From Deinococcus aetherius (GTDB lineage Bacteria; Deinococcota; Deinococci; Deinococcales; Deinococcaceae), in the NCBI RefSeq assembly GCF_025997855.1, contig NZ_AP026562.1, positions 62,001 through 126,000 of the forward strand: 64,000 nt of DNA, read 5' to 3'. A program made the translations under genes and the position numbers. Below the pieces are notes generated by a model. The model saw only the letters and a list, made by a program, of their open reading frames with translations. It made no database searches and was not told where the DNA came from. Shown here piece by piece: positions 54,381 through 64,000 of the stretch. Position 1 is the first letter of the stretch, and every line of letters begins with the position of its first letter.

Positions 54381-55292
54381 TCACGCTTTCTGCCCGGCCC
54401 CGGGGGCCATAGGCGGATCATCCACGGCGGTCAGCCACTTTGAGAGCAAGTGTTCAGACAGCCGCCACAGGCGTTCCTGCGCGGCCTCATCGTGGGCGGC
54501 CGGGTGGGCCCGCCGAGGTCTCTGGCGGTCGAAGTACCCCCCGCTCAACCCGCGCACCTCGGGCGAGGTCGCCAGATACAGACTCGTTCGCGCGCCCTGT
54601 TCGGGCGTGATGCGAAAGAGCTTGGTCAGTGAGAACACGACCTGGATGAGCCCTCCGGGGTTGTAGTTGAAGCCCGAGCGCACCGCCCCCGGATGCAGGG
54701 CGTTGCTGGTGACGCCCGTGCCGCGCAGGCGGCGGGCCAGGGCATTCGAGAACAGCACGTTCATCAGCTTGCTCTGGTTGTAGGCCGCGTAGCCGGAGTA
54801 CCCCCGCCGGAATTCGGGGTCGTCCCAATGAATTCGCCCCAGGCGGTGGGCGACAGAAGAAACGTTGACTACACGGGCGTCCCCGGTTTCCGACGCGGCC
54901 GTGTGCAGCGGGTCCAGCAGCAGACGGGTGAGCAGAAAGTACGCCAGGTGGTTGAGGGCGAAGGTGTACTCGAAGCCGTCTACCGTCTCGCGGCGCTCGC
55001 CGAAGAGCCCGCCCGCGTTGTTCACCAGCACGTCGAGCCGCTTGTGCCGCGCGCGGACCTCCTGTGCCACGCGGCGCACCTCCCCCATGCTCGACAGGTC
55101 GCCCACGTACAGTTCGGCGCCCTTTCCAGTCTCGGTCCGAATCTCTTCCACCACCCGCTGACCCTTGGCGGCATTGCGGGCGGTGAGCAACACCTGGTGG
55201 CCCTGCCGGGCCAACTCGCGGGCGGTCACCCGGCCGATACCGTCGGTCGCCCCCGTGACGAGCACGATCTTCTGCAACGTGGGCGGGGTCAT
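54381..55292 (-). CDS. SDR family oxidoreductase (retinol-dehydrogenase-like)
   Basis: A 303-aa SDR with LVTGATDGIGRVTARELARQGH, LVNNAGGLFGERRETVDGFEYTFALNHLAYFLLTRLL, NVSSVAHRLGRIHWDD, YAAYNQSKLMNVLFSNALARRL (Tyr/Lys pair) and ALHPGAVRSGF. This is the layout of the retinol-dehydrogenase/WWOX-like group, which uses NADP. It is divergent from a TetR gene with two shared operator sites between them, so it is probably the regulator's target. Substrate unknown. Confidence 0.9.
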   Translation of the reverse strand: MTPPTLQKIVLVTGATDGIGRVTARELARQGHQVLLTARNAAKGQRVVEEIRTETGKGAELYVGDLSSMGEVRRVAQEVRARHKRLDVLVNNAGGLFGERRETVDGFEYTFALNHLAYFLLTRLLLDPLHTAASETGDARVVNVSSVAHRLGRIHWDDPEFRRGYSGYAAYNQSKLMNVLFSNALARRLRGTGVTSNALHPGAVRSGFNYNPGGLIQVVFSLTKLFRITPEQGARTSLYLATSPEVRGLSGGYFDRQRPRRAHPAAHDEAAQERLWRLSEHLLSKWLTAVDDPPMAPGAGQKA

Positions 55293-55375
55293 GCTCGCCC
55301 CTGAAAGAAGGCCTGAGACCGGGGAAGAGGGGCGCTTCTGGACATGGAACCTCCAACGTCAGCGTGAAGAGTAAA

Positions 55376-55438
55376 CAACCAGTTGGTTGCCTGAATGTAG
55401 GGTGAGGCAGGTGATAGAGGAAGTCAACTATCTGGTTG
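55376..55438. promoter_or_regulatory. Pair of TetR-type operators between divergent SDR and TetR genes
   Basis: CAACCA-GT-TGGTTG (55376-55389) is a perfect 14-bp palindrome. CAACTA-TC-TGGTTG (55425-55438) is the same with one arm mismatch. The first lies next to the SDR promoter, the second 18 nt before the TetR -10 (TACAGT 55457-55462). Repression of both genes by the TetR is inferred. Confidence 0.65.
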
Positions 55439-55468
55439 GTTGAGTGCTGCGTTCAGTACAGTGGAGGC

Positions 55469-56068
55469 GTGAAGCGTGATGCCCGGGCTACCCGCCAGCG
55501 CATTCTCGGCGCCGCCACGGCAGAGTTTTCCCAGTATGGGCTGGCGGGAGCGCGCGTGGACCGCGTTGCGGCGGCGTCGGGGAGCAACAAGGCCATGATC
55601 TACGCCTACTTCGGCAGCAAGGAGGGCCTGTTCGAGGCGGTGGGCGAGGCGCTGGTCACCTGGCACCTGAACGAGGTGCCGCTCGACGCCTCCGACCTGC
55701 CGGGGTACGCCGCTCGGGTGTTCGACCGCTACCAGCAACACCCGGAACTGATGCGCCTGGTGGGCTGGGACCGGCTGGAGCGCGGCGGTGTGGGCGGTCA
55801 GGCACCGGGCATGATCGAGACCGCCCAGGGCAAGATTGAGGCCATCCGCCGGGCGCAGGAGGCGGGGTTGATCGACGGTCACTTCCCCGCCCCCATCCTG
55901 TTCGAGCTGATGCTGGCCTTGATCGAGTTGCGGGTGTACACCGCCGACTCCCAGGACGAGCGGGCCCTGACCGAGCGCCGGAACGCCGTGAGAGACGCGG
56001 TGGCTCGTCTGGTCGAGGTGAGGTCTCCTGCTCGTCCGGCTGGGACGAGCACACGCTGGGAAGAATGA
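55469..56068 (+). CDS. TetR family transcriptional regulator
   Basis: A 199-aa protein with HTH DARATRQRILGAATAEFSQYGLAGARVDRVAAASGSNKAMIYAYFGSKEGLFEAV. The C-terminal domain has QHPELMRLVGWDRLERGG, similar to TetR_C-type sensors. GTG 55469 has TACAGT six nt upstream, so the message is leaderless; the in-frame start at 55436 would overlap the promoter. Divergent from the SDR gene. Confidence 0.88.
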   Translation: MKRDARATRQRILGAATAEFSQYGLAGARVDRVAAASGSNKAMIYAYFGSKEGLFEAVGEALVTWHLNEVPLDASDLPGYAARVFDRYQQHPELMRLVGWDRLERGGVGGQAPGMIETAQGKIEAIRRAQEAGLIDGHFPAPILFELMLALIELRVYTADSQDERALTERRNAVRDAVARLVEVRSPARPAGTSTRWEE

Positions 56069-56295
56069 GCGCCCAGGAGAGGTCGTGGACGCTGCGGCTG
56101 AGGGGATGGGGTGGCTTAACGTACTAAAATTTCCGCATCCTGTCTCAGCCCCGGCTCGGGTACGCCGAGTTGTCGCGCCACGAGGGAACTGAGCGAAAAG
56201 TCGCTCCCCGGCGGTGCGCGCACCTCATCGCGGGTGAGCCGTCCACCTGACCCCCGCCGGTGTTACTTTTTCCGGGGCCGGTGTTAGATTCAGGC

Positions 56296-57081
56296 ATGAC
56301 CTCCGACACTCCGAAGCTCGGCAGCGACCGGCAGCACCAGATCCTGCGGCGCGCGCTGGCGGAACGGGTCGTGCGGATCAAGGACCTGGCGGCCGACCTC
56401 GGGGTGCATGAGATGACCGTGCGGCGCGACCTCGACCAGCTCGCCGAGCAGGGCTACCTGGAACGCGTGCACGGCGGCGCCCGGTTGCTGGAGAAGACCA
56501 GCGAGGAACTCGCCCACCAACTGCGCGCGACCAAGAACACCGAGGCCAAGGAGGCGATGGCCCAGGCCGCCCTGGGGCTAATTCAGGACGGGGACGTGGT
56601 GGCCCTCGATGCCAGCACCACGGCCCTCGCGCTCGCCCGCATCCTGCACGCTCGTAAGGTCAGCGCCATCGTGAGCGGACTCGACGCGGCGAACGTCCTC
56701 GCCCAGAACGGTGTGCCCTTCCTGATGGTGGGGGGGAACTTCCACGCCCCCGCCCGCTCCTTCGTCGGCGCGTTCTTCCTGGACACCATCGCCCGGCTGC
56801 ACCCCGACAAGGTGTTCTTCTCGGCCAAGGCGTTCTCGCCCGAGATCGGCTTCACCGACCCCCATCTGCCCGAGGTGGGGGCCAAGCAGGCGTTGATCCG
56901 CTCGGCCAGCACGGTGGTCGCGCTGCTCGACGCCTCCAAGTTCGCGCGCCGCGCCCTCGCCACCATCGCCACCCTCGATCAGGTGGACACCCTCGTCACG
57001 GATGCCGACCCGCCCAAGGACATTCGCGCCACGCTGGACGCCGCCGACCTGCAACTCATCATCGCCAGAGCCACGCCGTGA
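56296..57081 (+). CDS. DeoR family transcriptional regulator of the rhamnose cluster
   Basis: A 261-aa repressor-type protein. N-terminal HTH is RQHQILRRALAERVVRIKDLAADLGVHEMTVRRDLDQLAEQGYLERVHGGARLL. The C-terminal DeoR sugar-phosphate sensor has DGDVVALDASTTALALARIL, VSGLDAANVLAQNG, DKVFFSAKAFSPEIGFTDPHLPEV and VALLDASKFARRAL. ATG 56296 has TTAGAT six nt before it (leaderless). It converges on the rhamnose/lactate operon and probably senses a phosphorylated sugar from it. A 45-codon frame on the opposite strand (56123-56250) has no start and is left unassigned. Confidence 0.88.
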   Translation: MTSDTPKLGSDRQHQILRRALAERVVRIKDLAADLGVHEMTVRRDLDQLAEQGYLERVHGGARLLEKTSEELAHQLRATKNTEAKEAMAQAALGLIQDGDVVALDASTTALALARILHARKVSAIVSGLDAANVLAQNGVPFLMVGGNFHAPARSFVGAFFLDTIARLHPDKVFFSAKAFSPEIGFTDPHLPEVGAKQALIRSASTVVALLDASKFARRALATIATLDQVDTLVTDADPPKDIRATLDAADLQLIIARATP

Positions 57082-57431
57082 GGGCACAGGCACCAGACGT
57101 GCCTGTGGCAAAGCAGTTTGGTGGTCAGCCCCCCGGGTCGTCGGTGATGCCTCTCTACGTCGGTGGCGCTCGACGACGGGGGTTTGTCTTTCAACTTCCG
57201 CCGGAACACACCCGGTCCGCGCGCCTGCTGGGCGTCGCCGGGCTCCCGGACTTTACGGGAGAGCCCCGTGCTGGCACAGAACTTACATCGGTAGAACAAG
57301 TTGTTCCATCTTGTTGTCGAGGTGCGTTGACGGACTTGATCATCCATACGTTCGGCGTGTCTGCGGGGGCGCCCCTGCTCGGCGGCGGCGGGGGAAGCGC
57401 ACCGCCAACGGTCCTGTTGCTCGGGAACGCG
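57082..57431. other. Intergenic region with a 13-bp palindrome
   Basis: GAACAA-G-TTGTTC at 57294-57306 is a perfect inverted repeat, followed by a half-similar TTGTTG. No gene was recognised. It lies between convergent genes, so it is not obviously a promoter. It may be a regulator site orphaned by the loss of the aldolase gene. Confidence 0.45.
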
Positions 57432-57551
57432 TCAGACCGGGATGTTTCCGGCACCGCCCCCGCTGGCGTCCATCGCGGCGACGCGGTGCCCGGCCTCGCC
57501 GAGGGACCGAATCAGTGCGCCGAGTTGCGGAAAGGGTTCGGGAAGGGCCAT
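57432..57551 (-). pseudogene. N-terminal remnant of a class II aldolase gene after lutC
   Basis: ATG 57551 lies one nt after the lutC stop. The frame encodes MALPEPFPQLGALIRSLGEAGHRVAAMDASGGGAGNIPV and then stops at 57432. The end resembles the GxxGNIS loop of class II (RhaD/FucA-type) aldolases. The remaining about 200 residues are missing, so the operon once ended in another aldolase gene. The family call rests on a short segment. Confidence 0.5.
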
Positions 57552-57552
57552 C

Positions 57553-58182
57553 TCAACCCTCCCGCACGAGAAGGATGTCGAGCACGCGGGGGCCGTGGAC
57601 GCCCTCCACCCGGCTGAGTTCGATGTCGCTGGTGGCGCTCGGCCCGCTGATCCAGGTCAGGGGCCGACCGCTCAAGACGCTGCCCCGCAAGCGGGCGACG
57701 GCCTCCGGAACGTTGTCCACGACCTGATCCTCCCGCAGGACGCACACGTGGTGGTCCGGCACCAGGGTCAGCGCCCGCCGCCCCTGCCCGGGGCCGTGGT
57801 CGAGGACGACCGTGCCGGTCTCCGCCACCGCCAGCGCCGCGCCCGTGACCACCGTCTGCACCGCCGTCAGGTCCGTCACGCCGGGCTCGTCGCGGGTGAC
57901 CGCGAAGCCACCGGGCAGCCACCCGGCGGGGAGGTCCTGCGGGACGGCCACCCGTTCACTTCCGCGCGCCAGGAGAAGGTCGCGCAGGGCGCCCGGCACC
58001 TCCGCCGCCGCCAGGCGCCGCACGTTCGCGCGGTACTCGGCGGCGTACTCGGCGAATTGCTCGACGATCTGCGCGCGGGGGCGGGTGGAGGGGCGGACGG
58101 GGCGGCGCTCCAGCGGCTCCTGTTCCCGGGCGCCGATGCGGTTGATGCGGGTCAGGATCTCCAGCCGCGCCTCGCCGCTCAC
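57553..58182 (-). CDS. lutC: LutC-type LUD domain protein
   Basis: A 209-aa cytosolic protein with the LUD domain end: TGAALAVAETGTVVLDHGPGQGRRALTLVPDHHVCVLREDQVVDNVPEAVARL and SGPSATSDIELSRVEGVHGPRVLDILLV. LutC works with LutA and LutB in L-lactate oxidation to pyruvate. GTG 58182 overlaps the lutB stop (GTGA). Confidence 0.9.
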   Translation of the reverse strand: MSGEARLEILTRINRIGAREQEPLERRPVRPSTRPRAQIVEQFAEYAAEYRANVRRLAAAEVPGALRDLLLARGSERVAVPQDLPAGWLPGGFAVTRDEPGVTDLTAVQTVVTGAALAVAETGTVVLDHGPGQGRRALTLVPDHHVCVLREDQVVDNVPEAVARLRGSVLSGRPLTWISGPSATSDIELSRVEGVHGPRVLDILLVREG

Positions 58183-59678
58183 GCTGGCCCCCTGTCCCCT
58201 CGCTGGGGGGCGAGGAGTTCGCCCTCGCTCGTCTGGGCCTGGCCGTCTGTCTCGCGGGGCTGCGGGGCGGGGCGCCCGCGCCACCACTCCCGGAAGGTCT
58301 GGGGCGGGAAGGCGGGGAGGTCGCGCGCCTCGGTCCAGCCCCCCAGCATCCCCGGCAGGGCGTGGATGGCCCCGTTCTTCACCAGGGGGCCCTGCCCGCT
58401 GCGCGCGAGCTTGATCGCCCCCTCGAAACGGTGAGGCTCGCTCATCACCCAGGCGGCGGTCTTGAAGGCGATGGCCTCGGCGCTCAGGGGCTTCTCTTCC
58501 GTGATCTTGCCGCGCAGGTACAGCAGCACCTCGGGGATGTTGATCTTCACCGGGCAGGCGTCGTAGCACGCCCCGCACAGGCTGCTCGCCCAGGGGAGGG
58601 TGTTCGCGTTCCTGTCCTCCAGGTGCAGGAGTTGCGGGGTTAGAATGGCGCCGATGGGGCCGGGGTACACGCTTCCGTAGGCGTGGCCGCCCACCCGCTC
58701 GTACACCGGGCAGACGTTCAGGCACGCCGAGCAGCGGATGCAGCGCAAGGTCTGCCGTCCCACCTCGTCCGCCAGCACGTCCGTCCGCCCGTTGTCGAGG
58801 AGGACGAGGTGGAACTCCTGCGGGCCGTCCCCGGGCGTCACGCCCGACCAGAAGGAGGTGTAGGGGTTCATGCGCTCGGCGGTGGAACTCCTCGGGAGCA
58901 GCCGCAGGAAGACCGCCATGTCCTGCCAGGTCGGCAGCACCTTCTCGATGCCCATGACGCTGACCAGGACCCCCGGCATGGTGACGCACATGCGCCCGTT
59001 GCCCTCGGACTCCACCACGCAGACCGTGCCGCTCTCGGCGACCGCGAAGTTGGCGCCCGAGACGGCCACCCTCGTCGTCAGGAACTTCTCGCGCAGGTAG
59101 AGGCGGGCGGCCTCGGCGAGTTGTTTGGGCTCGTCGGTCAGGAGTTCGGCGCCGAGCTTGCGGCGGAAGAGGTCCCGGATCTCAGCGCGGTTGCGGTGGA
59201 TCGCCGGGACGAGGATGTGGCTGGGGCGGTCCTCGGCGAGTTGCACGATGAGTTCGGCGAGGTCGGTCTCGATGGCGTGGATGCCGCGCTCGGCCAGGGC
59301 CGCGTTCAGCTCGATCTCGTCGGTGGAGATGGACTTGACCTTGATGACCTCGCGGGCGCCGTGCGCGGCGGCGATGTCCGCGACGATCCCCCGCGCCTCC
59401 GCCGCGTCCCGCGCCCAGTGCACCCGGCCCCCACGGGCCTGCACGGCGGCCTCCAGGTCGAGGAGGGCGTCGGCGAGGTGCGCCATCACGTGATCCTTGA
59501 GGGCCGCGCCCTCGTCGCGCAGAGCTTCCCAGTCGGGCAGCTCCGCCACCGCCCGCAGGCGCTTCTCGCGGATGGTGGTGGTGGCGTGCCGGAGGTTGCG
59601 GCGCATCTGGGGGTTGGCGAGCGTCACCCTGGCGGCCTGCTGGAATGGCCGGGCGGGTTTGATCCCCCCGGCGCTCAT
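58179..59678 (-). CDS. lutB: LutB-type iron-sulfur LUD protein
   Basis: A 499-aa protein: N-terminal LUD domain (VIKVKSISTDEIELNAALAERGIHAIETDLAELIVQL, SGANFAVAESGTVCVVESEGNGRM), then two [4Fe-4S] motifs (CIRCSACLNVCPVY and CGACYDACPV) and a C-terminal helical tail. It passes electrons in the LutABC lactate utilisation complex. ATG 59678 overlaps the lutA stop (ATGA). Confidence 0.93.
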   Translation of the reverse strand: MSAGGIKPARPFQQAARVTLANPQMRRNLRHATTTIREKRLRAVAELPDWEALRDEGAALKDHVMAHLADALLDLEAAVQARGGRVHWARDAAEARGIVADIAAAHGAREVIKVKSISTDEIELNAALAERGIHAIETDLAELIVQLAEDRPSHILVPAIHRNRAEIRDLFRRKLGAELLTDEPKQLAEAARLYLREKFLTTRVAVSGANFAVAESGTVCVVESEGNGRMCVTMPGVLVSVMGIEKVLPTWQDMAVFLRLLPRSSTAERMNPYTSFWSGVTPGDGPQEFHLVLLDNGRTDVLADEVGRQTLRCIRCSACLNVCPVYERVGGHAYGSVYPGPIGAILTPQLLHLEDRNANTLPWASSLCGACYDACPVKINIPEVLLYLRGKITEEKPLSAEAIAFKTAAWVMSEPHRFEGAIKLARSGQGPLVKNGAIHALPGMLGGWTEARDLPAFPPQTFREWWRGRPAPQPRETDGQAQTSEGELLAPQRGDRGPA

Positions 59679-60418
59679 GCGAACACCTCTTGCTCGGTGC
59701 TCGCCAGGATCTCGGCGAGGTGGACGGTGCGGGTGCCCGCCCGCAGGCGGCTGAGCCCCCCACCGATGTGCATCAGGCAGGAGTTGTCCCCGGCGGTGCA
59801 GGCCTCGGCCCCCGTACTCATCACGTTTTGCACCTTGTCGGCGAGCATCGCGGTGCTGGTATCGGCGTTCTTCACGCTGAAGGTGCCGCCGAACCCGCAG
59901 CACTGGTCCACGGCGGGCAGCTCGACGAGGTTCAGGCCGCGCACGTTCCGCAGCAGCCGCAACGGAGCGTCCCCCACCCGCAGAACCCGCAGGGCGTGGC
60001 AGGTCTGGTGGTAGGTGACCCGGTGCGGGTAGTACGCGCCCACGTCCTCCACCCCGAGGTGCCCCACCAGGAACTCGCTCAGCTCGAACACGCGGGGCGT
60101 CAGGGCGTTCACCTCCTCCAGCAACCGCTCGTCCCCCGCCCACTCGGCCGCCCTGGGGTAGAGGTCGCGGACCATGCCGACGCACGAGCCGCTGGGGGCG
60201 ACGACGACTGAAGCGTCACGGAAGGTCCGGGCGAAGTGGCGGACGAGGTTCAGGGCGTCCTCCTGGTACCCGGAGTTGAAGTGCATCTGGCCGCAGCAGG
60301 TCTGCGCCGCGTTGAAGCGGACCGTCTGCCCCAGGCGTTCGAGGAGCCGCACGGTGGCCTCCCCGGTGCGGGGAAACATCGCGTCGTTCAGGCAGGTGAT
60401 GAAGAGATCGACGATCAA
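59675..60418 (-). CDS. lutA: LutA-type iron-sulfur oxidoreductase
   Basis: A 247-aa protein with two CCG domains: NAAQTCCGQMHFNSGYQ (first) and AVDQCCGFGGTFSVKN (second), each with the CCG-type cysteine cluster ligands; also VAPSGSCVGMVRD and TYHQTCHALR. This is the full-length LutA/YkgE family, binding a non-cubane [4Fe-4S] cluster and oxidising L-lactate with LutB and LutC. It begins 92 nt after rhaB, so lactate made from rhamnose can be used at once. Confidence 0.93.
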   Translation of the reverse strand: MIVDLFITCLNDAMFPRTGEATVRLLERLGQTVRFNAAQTCCGQMHFNSGYQEDALNLVRHFARTFRDASVVVAPSGSCVGMVRDLYPRAAEWAGDERLLEEVNALTPRVFELSEFLVGHLGVEDVGAYYPHRVTYHQTCHALRVLRVGDAPLRLLRNVRGLNLVELPAVDQCCGFGGTFSVKNADTSTAMLADKVQNVMSTGAEACTAGDNSCLMHIGGGLSRLRAGTRTVHLAEILASTEQEVFA

Positions 60419-60510
60419 GGGTCTTTACCTCTGGGGCGGTGGCGTGGCCGCTCCACGGGGGGCGGAAGTGACCACGGGGGAGGAGCTGGGGGAGGGCCGG
60501 GTATCCCACT

Positions 60511-61996
60511 CTAGTCCTGAGAGACGACCTCATCCGCCCTACGCCGAACAGTGAGTTCGCGGAACCGCTCGCGCTCCCCGGCGGGCACGGGGCCGCCCGG
60601 CGGGAACGTCGTCAGGGCCCCGGACGCCCGCACGACTTCCCGCACACTCCCCCTGGGAACGCTCCCGCTCGCCTCCGCCTGCACGAGCAGGTTGCCCATC
60701 AGGGTCGCCTCCACGGGTCCGGCGACGACGGTGCGGCCCGACAGGTCGGCGACGCGCCGGTTCAGGAGCCCGTTCTGCGCGCCCCCGCCCACCACGTGGA
60801 CGGTGCGGATGGGCTGCCCCTGCACGGCCTCCAACTGTTCCAGCACGTCCGCCGTCCGGTGGGCGAGGCTTTCGAGCACACAGCGCACGATCTCGGCCGG
60901 GGTCCGGGGGACGGGCTGGCCGGTCTGAGCGCAGGACGCCTGCACCCGGGCGGGCATGTCGAGGCCAGGGGGGAGGAACCGGGCGTCGTCGGGGTCGATC
61001 AGGGGACCTCCCGCCGGGACGTTCCCCGCCCCCTCGTACAGCGCGGCGAAGTCGGGATTGCCCCAGGCGCGGCGGCACTCCTGCACGATCCACAGGCCCA
61101 TGACGTTTTTCAACAGGCGAGTTGTGCCGTTCACCCCGGCCTCGTTTGTCAGGTTGGCGGCGCAGGCGGCGTCCGTCAGAACGGGCCCCGGCGTCTCGAC
61201 CCCGACCAGACTCCACGTGCCGCTCGACACGTAGGCCCAACCCGTCTCGCCCGCCGCAGCGGGAACGGCGGCGACGGCGGAGGCGGTGTCGTGCGTGGCG
61301 GGGGCGATCACGCGGGTGCCGTGCAGGCCCGTCTCGCGCACGACCTCCGGGCTCAGCTCCCCCAGGTCGGTCCCCGGCAAGGCGATGGGCGGGAGGAAGT
61401 GGGTGGGGAGGTTGAGGGCCTCCAACAGCGAGGGCGCCCACTCCCCGGTTCTCGGTTCGAACAACTGGGTCGTACTCGCGTTCGTCCGCTCGGTCACCCG
61501 CGCGCCGCACAGCCAGAAGTGCAGGAGGTCGGGGACCATCAGGAGCGTCCGGGCCCGGGCCAGCCGCTCGGGCGGCTCGGCCGCGAGTTGGTACAGCGTG
61601 TTGAAGGGCAGGAATTGAATCCCCGTCGCCCCGTAGATCGTCCCGTCCCCGAGCCGCGCCCGCACCCGCTCCATCACGCCGCCGAGCCGCGCGCTGCGGT
61701 AGTGATGCACCCCGCCGAGGAGTTCGCCCCCGTCGTCGAGCAACCCGTAGTCCACCGCCCAGGAGTTCACGCCGACGCTGGCGACGGGGCCACGGCCGGA
61801 GGCGAGTCTCAACCCGTGCAGAATCTCGCGCCACAGCCCGAGGACGTCCCAGTACAGCCCGCCGCGCACGGGGACGCCGCCGTTGGGAAAGCGGTGCAGG
61901 ATCTCGACGCTCAGCCGCCCGCCCTGCACCGTCCCCAGGGCGACCCGGCCGCTCGACGCCCCGAGGTCGACGGCGACGTGACGCGAACCCTGCCCC

Positions 61997-62007
<11 letters not shown>
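60511..62007 (-). CDS. rhaB: Rhamnulokinase
   Basis: A 498-aa FGGY kinase: AVDLGASSGRVALGTVQ (the GASSGR loop is typical of RhaB), SVGVNSWAVDYGLLDDGGELL, MVPDLLHFWLCGARVTERTNASTTQLF, ATHDTASAVAAVP, SSGTWSLVGVE and the C-terminal VHVVGGGAQNGLLNRRVADLSGRTVVAGP. It phosphorylates L-rhamnulose on O1. The ATG lies 11 nt inside the end of the upstream aldolase gene. Confidence 0.93.

Positions 62008-64000
<1,993 letters not shown>

Noticed and set aside
57255..57290. GGGCTCTCCCG near 57260, similar to the ISL3 terminal core
   Set aside because: Only 11 nt match and neither the outer repeat nor a transposase fragment is present, so it was not called an ISL3 end.
57078..57617. 179-aa plus-strand frame after the DeoR gene
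   Set aside because: It overlaps the lutC end, has no SD or -10 and shadow-like composition. The opposite strand carries the aldolase remnant.

Overview
The window is high-GC DNA with Deinococcus-like character. Many genes have a TANNNT -10 element only 6-7 nt before the start codon (leaderless transcripts), operons are chained by ATGA/GTGA overlaps, and the gene content (AfsR/SARP-type ATPase regulators, VOC dioxygenases, GGDEF/EAL and HD-GYP proteins, ISL3, IS701-like and IS1182-like elements) fits that genus. Genus assignment is inference from family knowledge, not from a search.

Layout. 0-4 kb: a MarR regulator and a four-gene operon (two VOC/CatE-like ring-cleavage proteins, DoxX, FMN reductase) resembling quinone/catechol detoxification loci. 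A near-identical inverted repeat precedes both marR and the operon. 4-7.1 kb: a luciferase-like monooxygenase and an ISL3 element that sits at a rearrangement junction beside a PLP-enzyme remnant. 7.2-20.1 kb (minus strand): an approximately 12-gene overlapping operon with a dipeptide/oligopeptide-type ABC importer, GntR regulator, creatininase-like hydrolase, ketopantoate-reductase-like protein, two SDRs, an M20 dipeptidase and an M32 carboxypeptidase. 20.4-24 kb: zinc alcohol dehydrogenase, SDR, and a PAS histidine kinase homologue lacking the phospho-acceptor histidine.

24-38 kb is the most unusual part. It holds secreted carboxypeptidase-regulatory-like and lipoprotein genes, a cupin, two large AfsR/SARP-type BTAD-ATPase regulators plus a decayed third copy, a 65-aa protein, and a secreted protein cleanly interrupted by an IS. 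Five promoters here, on both strands, carry one bipartite motif, CAGCCA-N11-(G/C)TAC, 34-45 nt before the start codon. This looks like an undescribed local regulon.

38.9-44.1 kb: a TetR regulator and an epimerase sharing a 22-bp operator, a monooxygenase remnant, then xylose genes xylA-xylB. 44.3-50.9 kb: a c-di-GMP cluster (membrane GGDEF-EAL, TPR-GGDEF-EAL, divergent GAF-like/HD-GYP). 50.9-56.1 kb: SDR, unknown conserved protein, aminoglycoside-phosphotransferase-like kinase, a transposase fragment, and a divergent SDR/TetR pair with two operators. 56.3-64 kb: a DeoR regulator converging on an L-rhamnose operon: the aldolase-dehydrogenase fusion (running off the window), rhamnulokinase and LutABC, which together would take rhamnulose through lactaldehyde and lactate to pyruvate, ending in a truncated class II aldolase.
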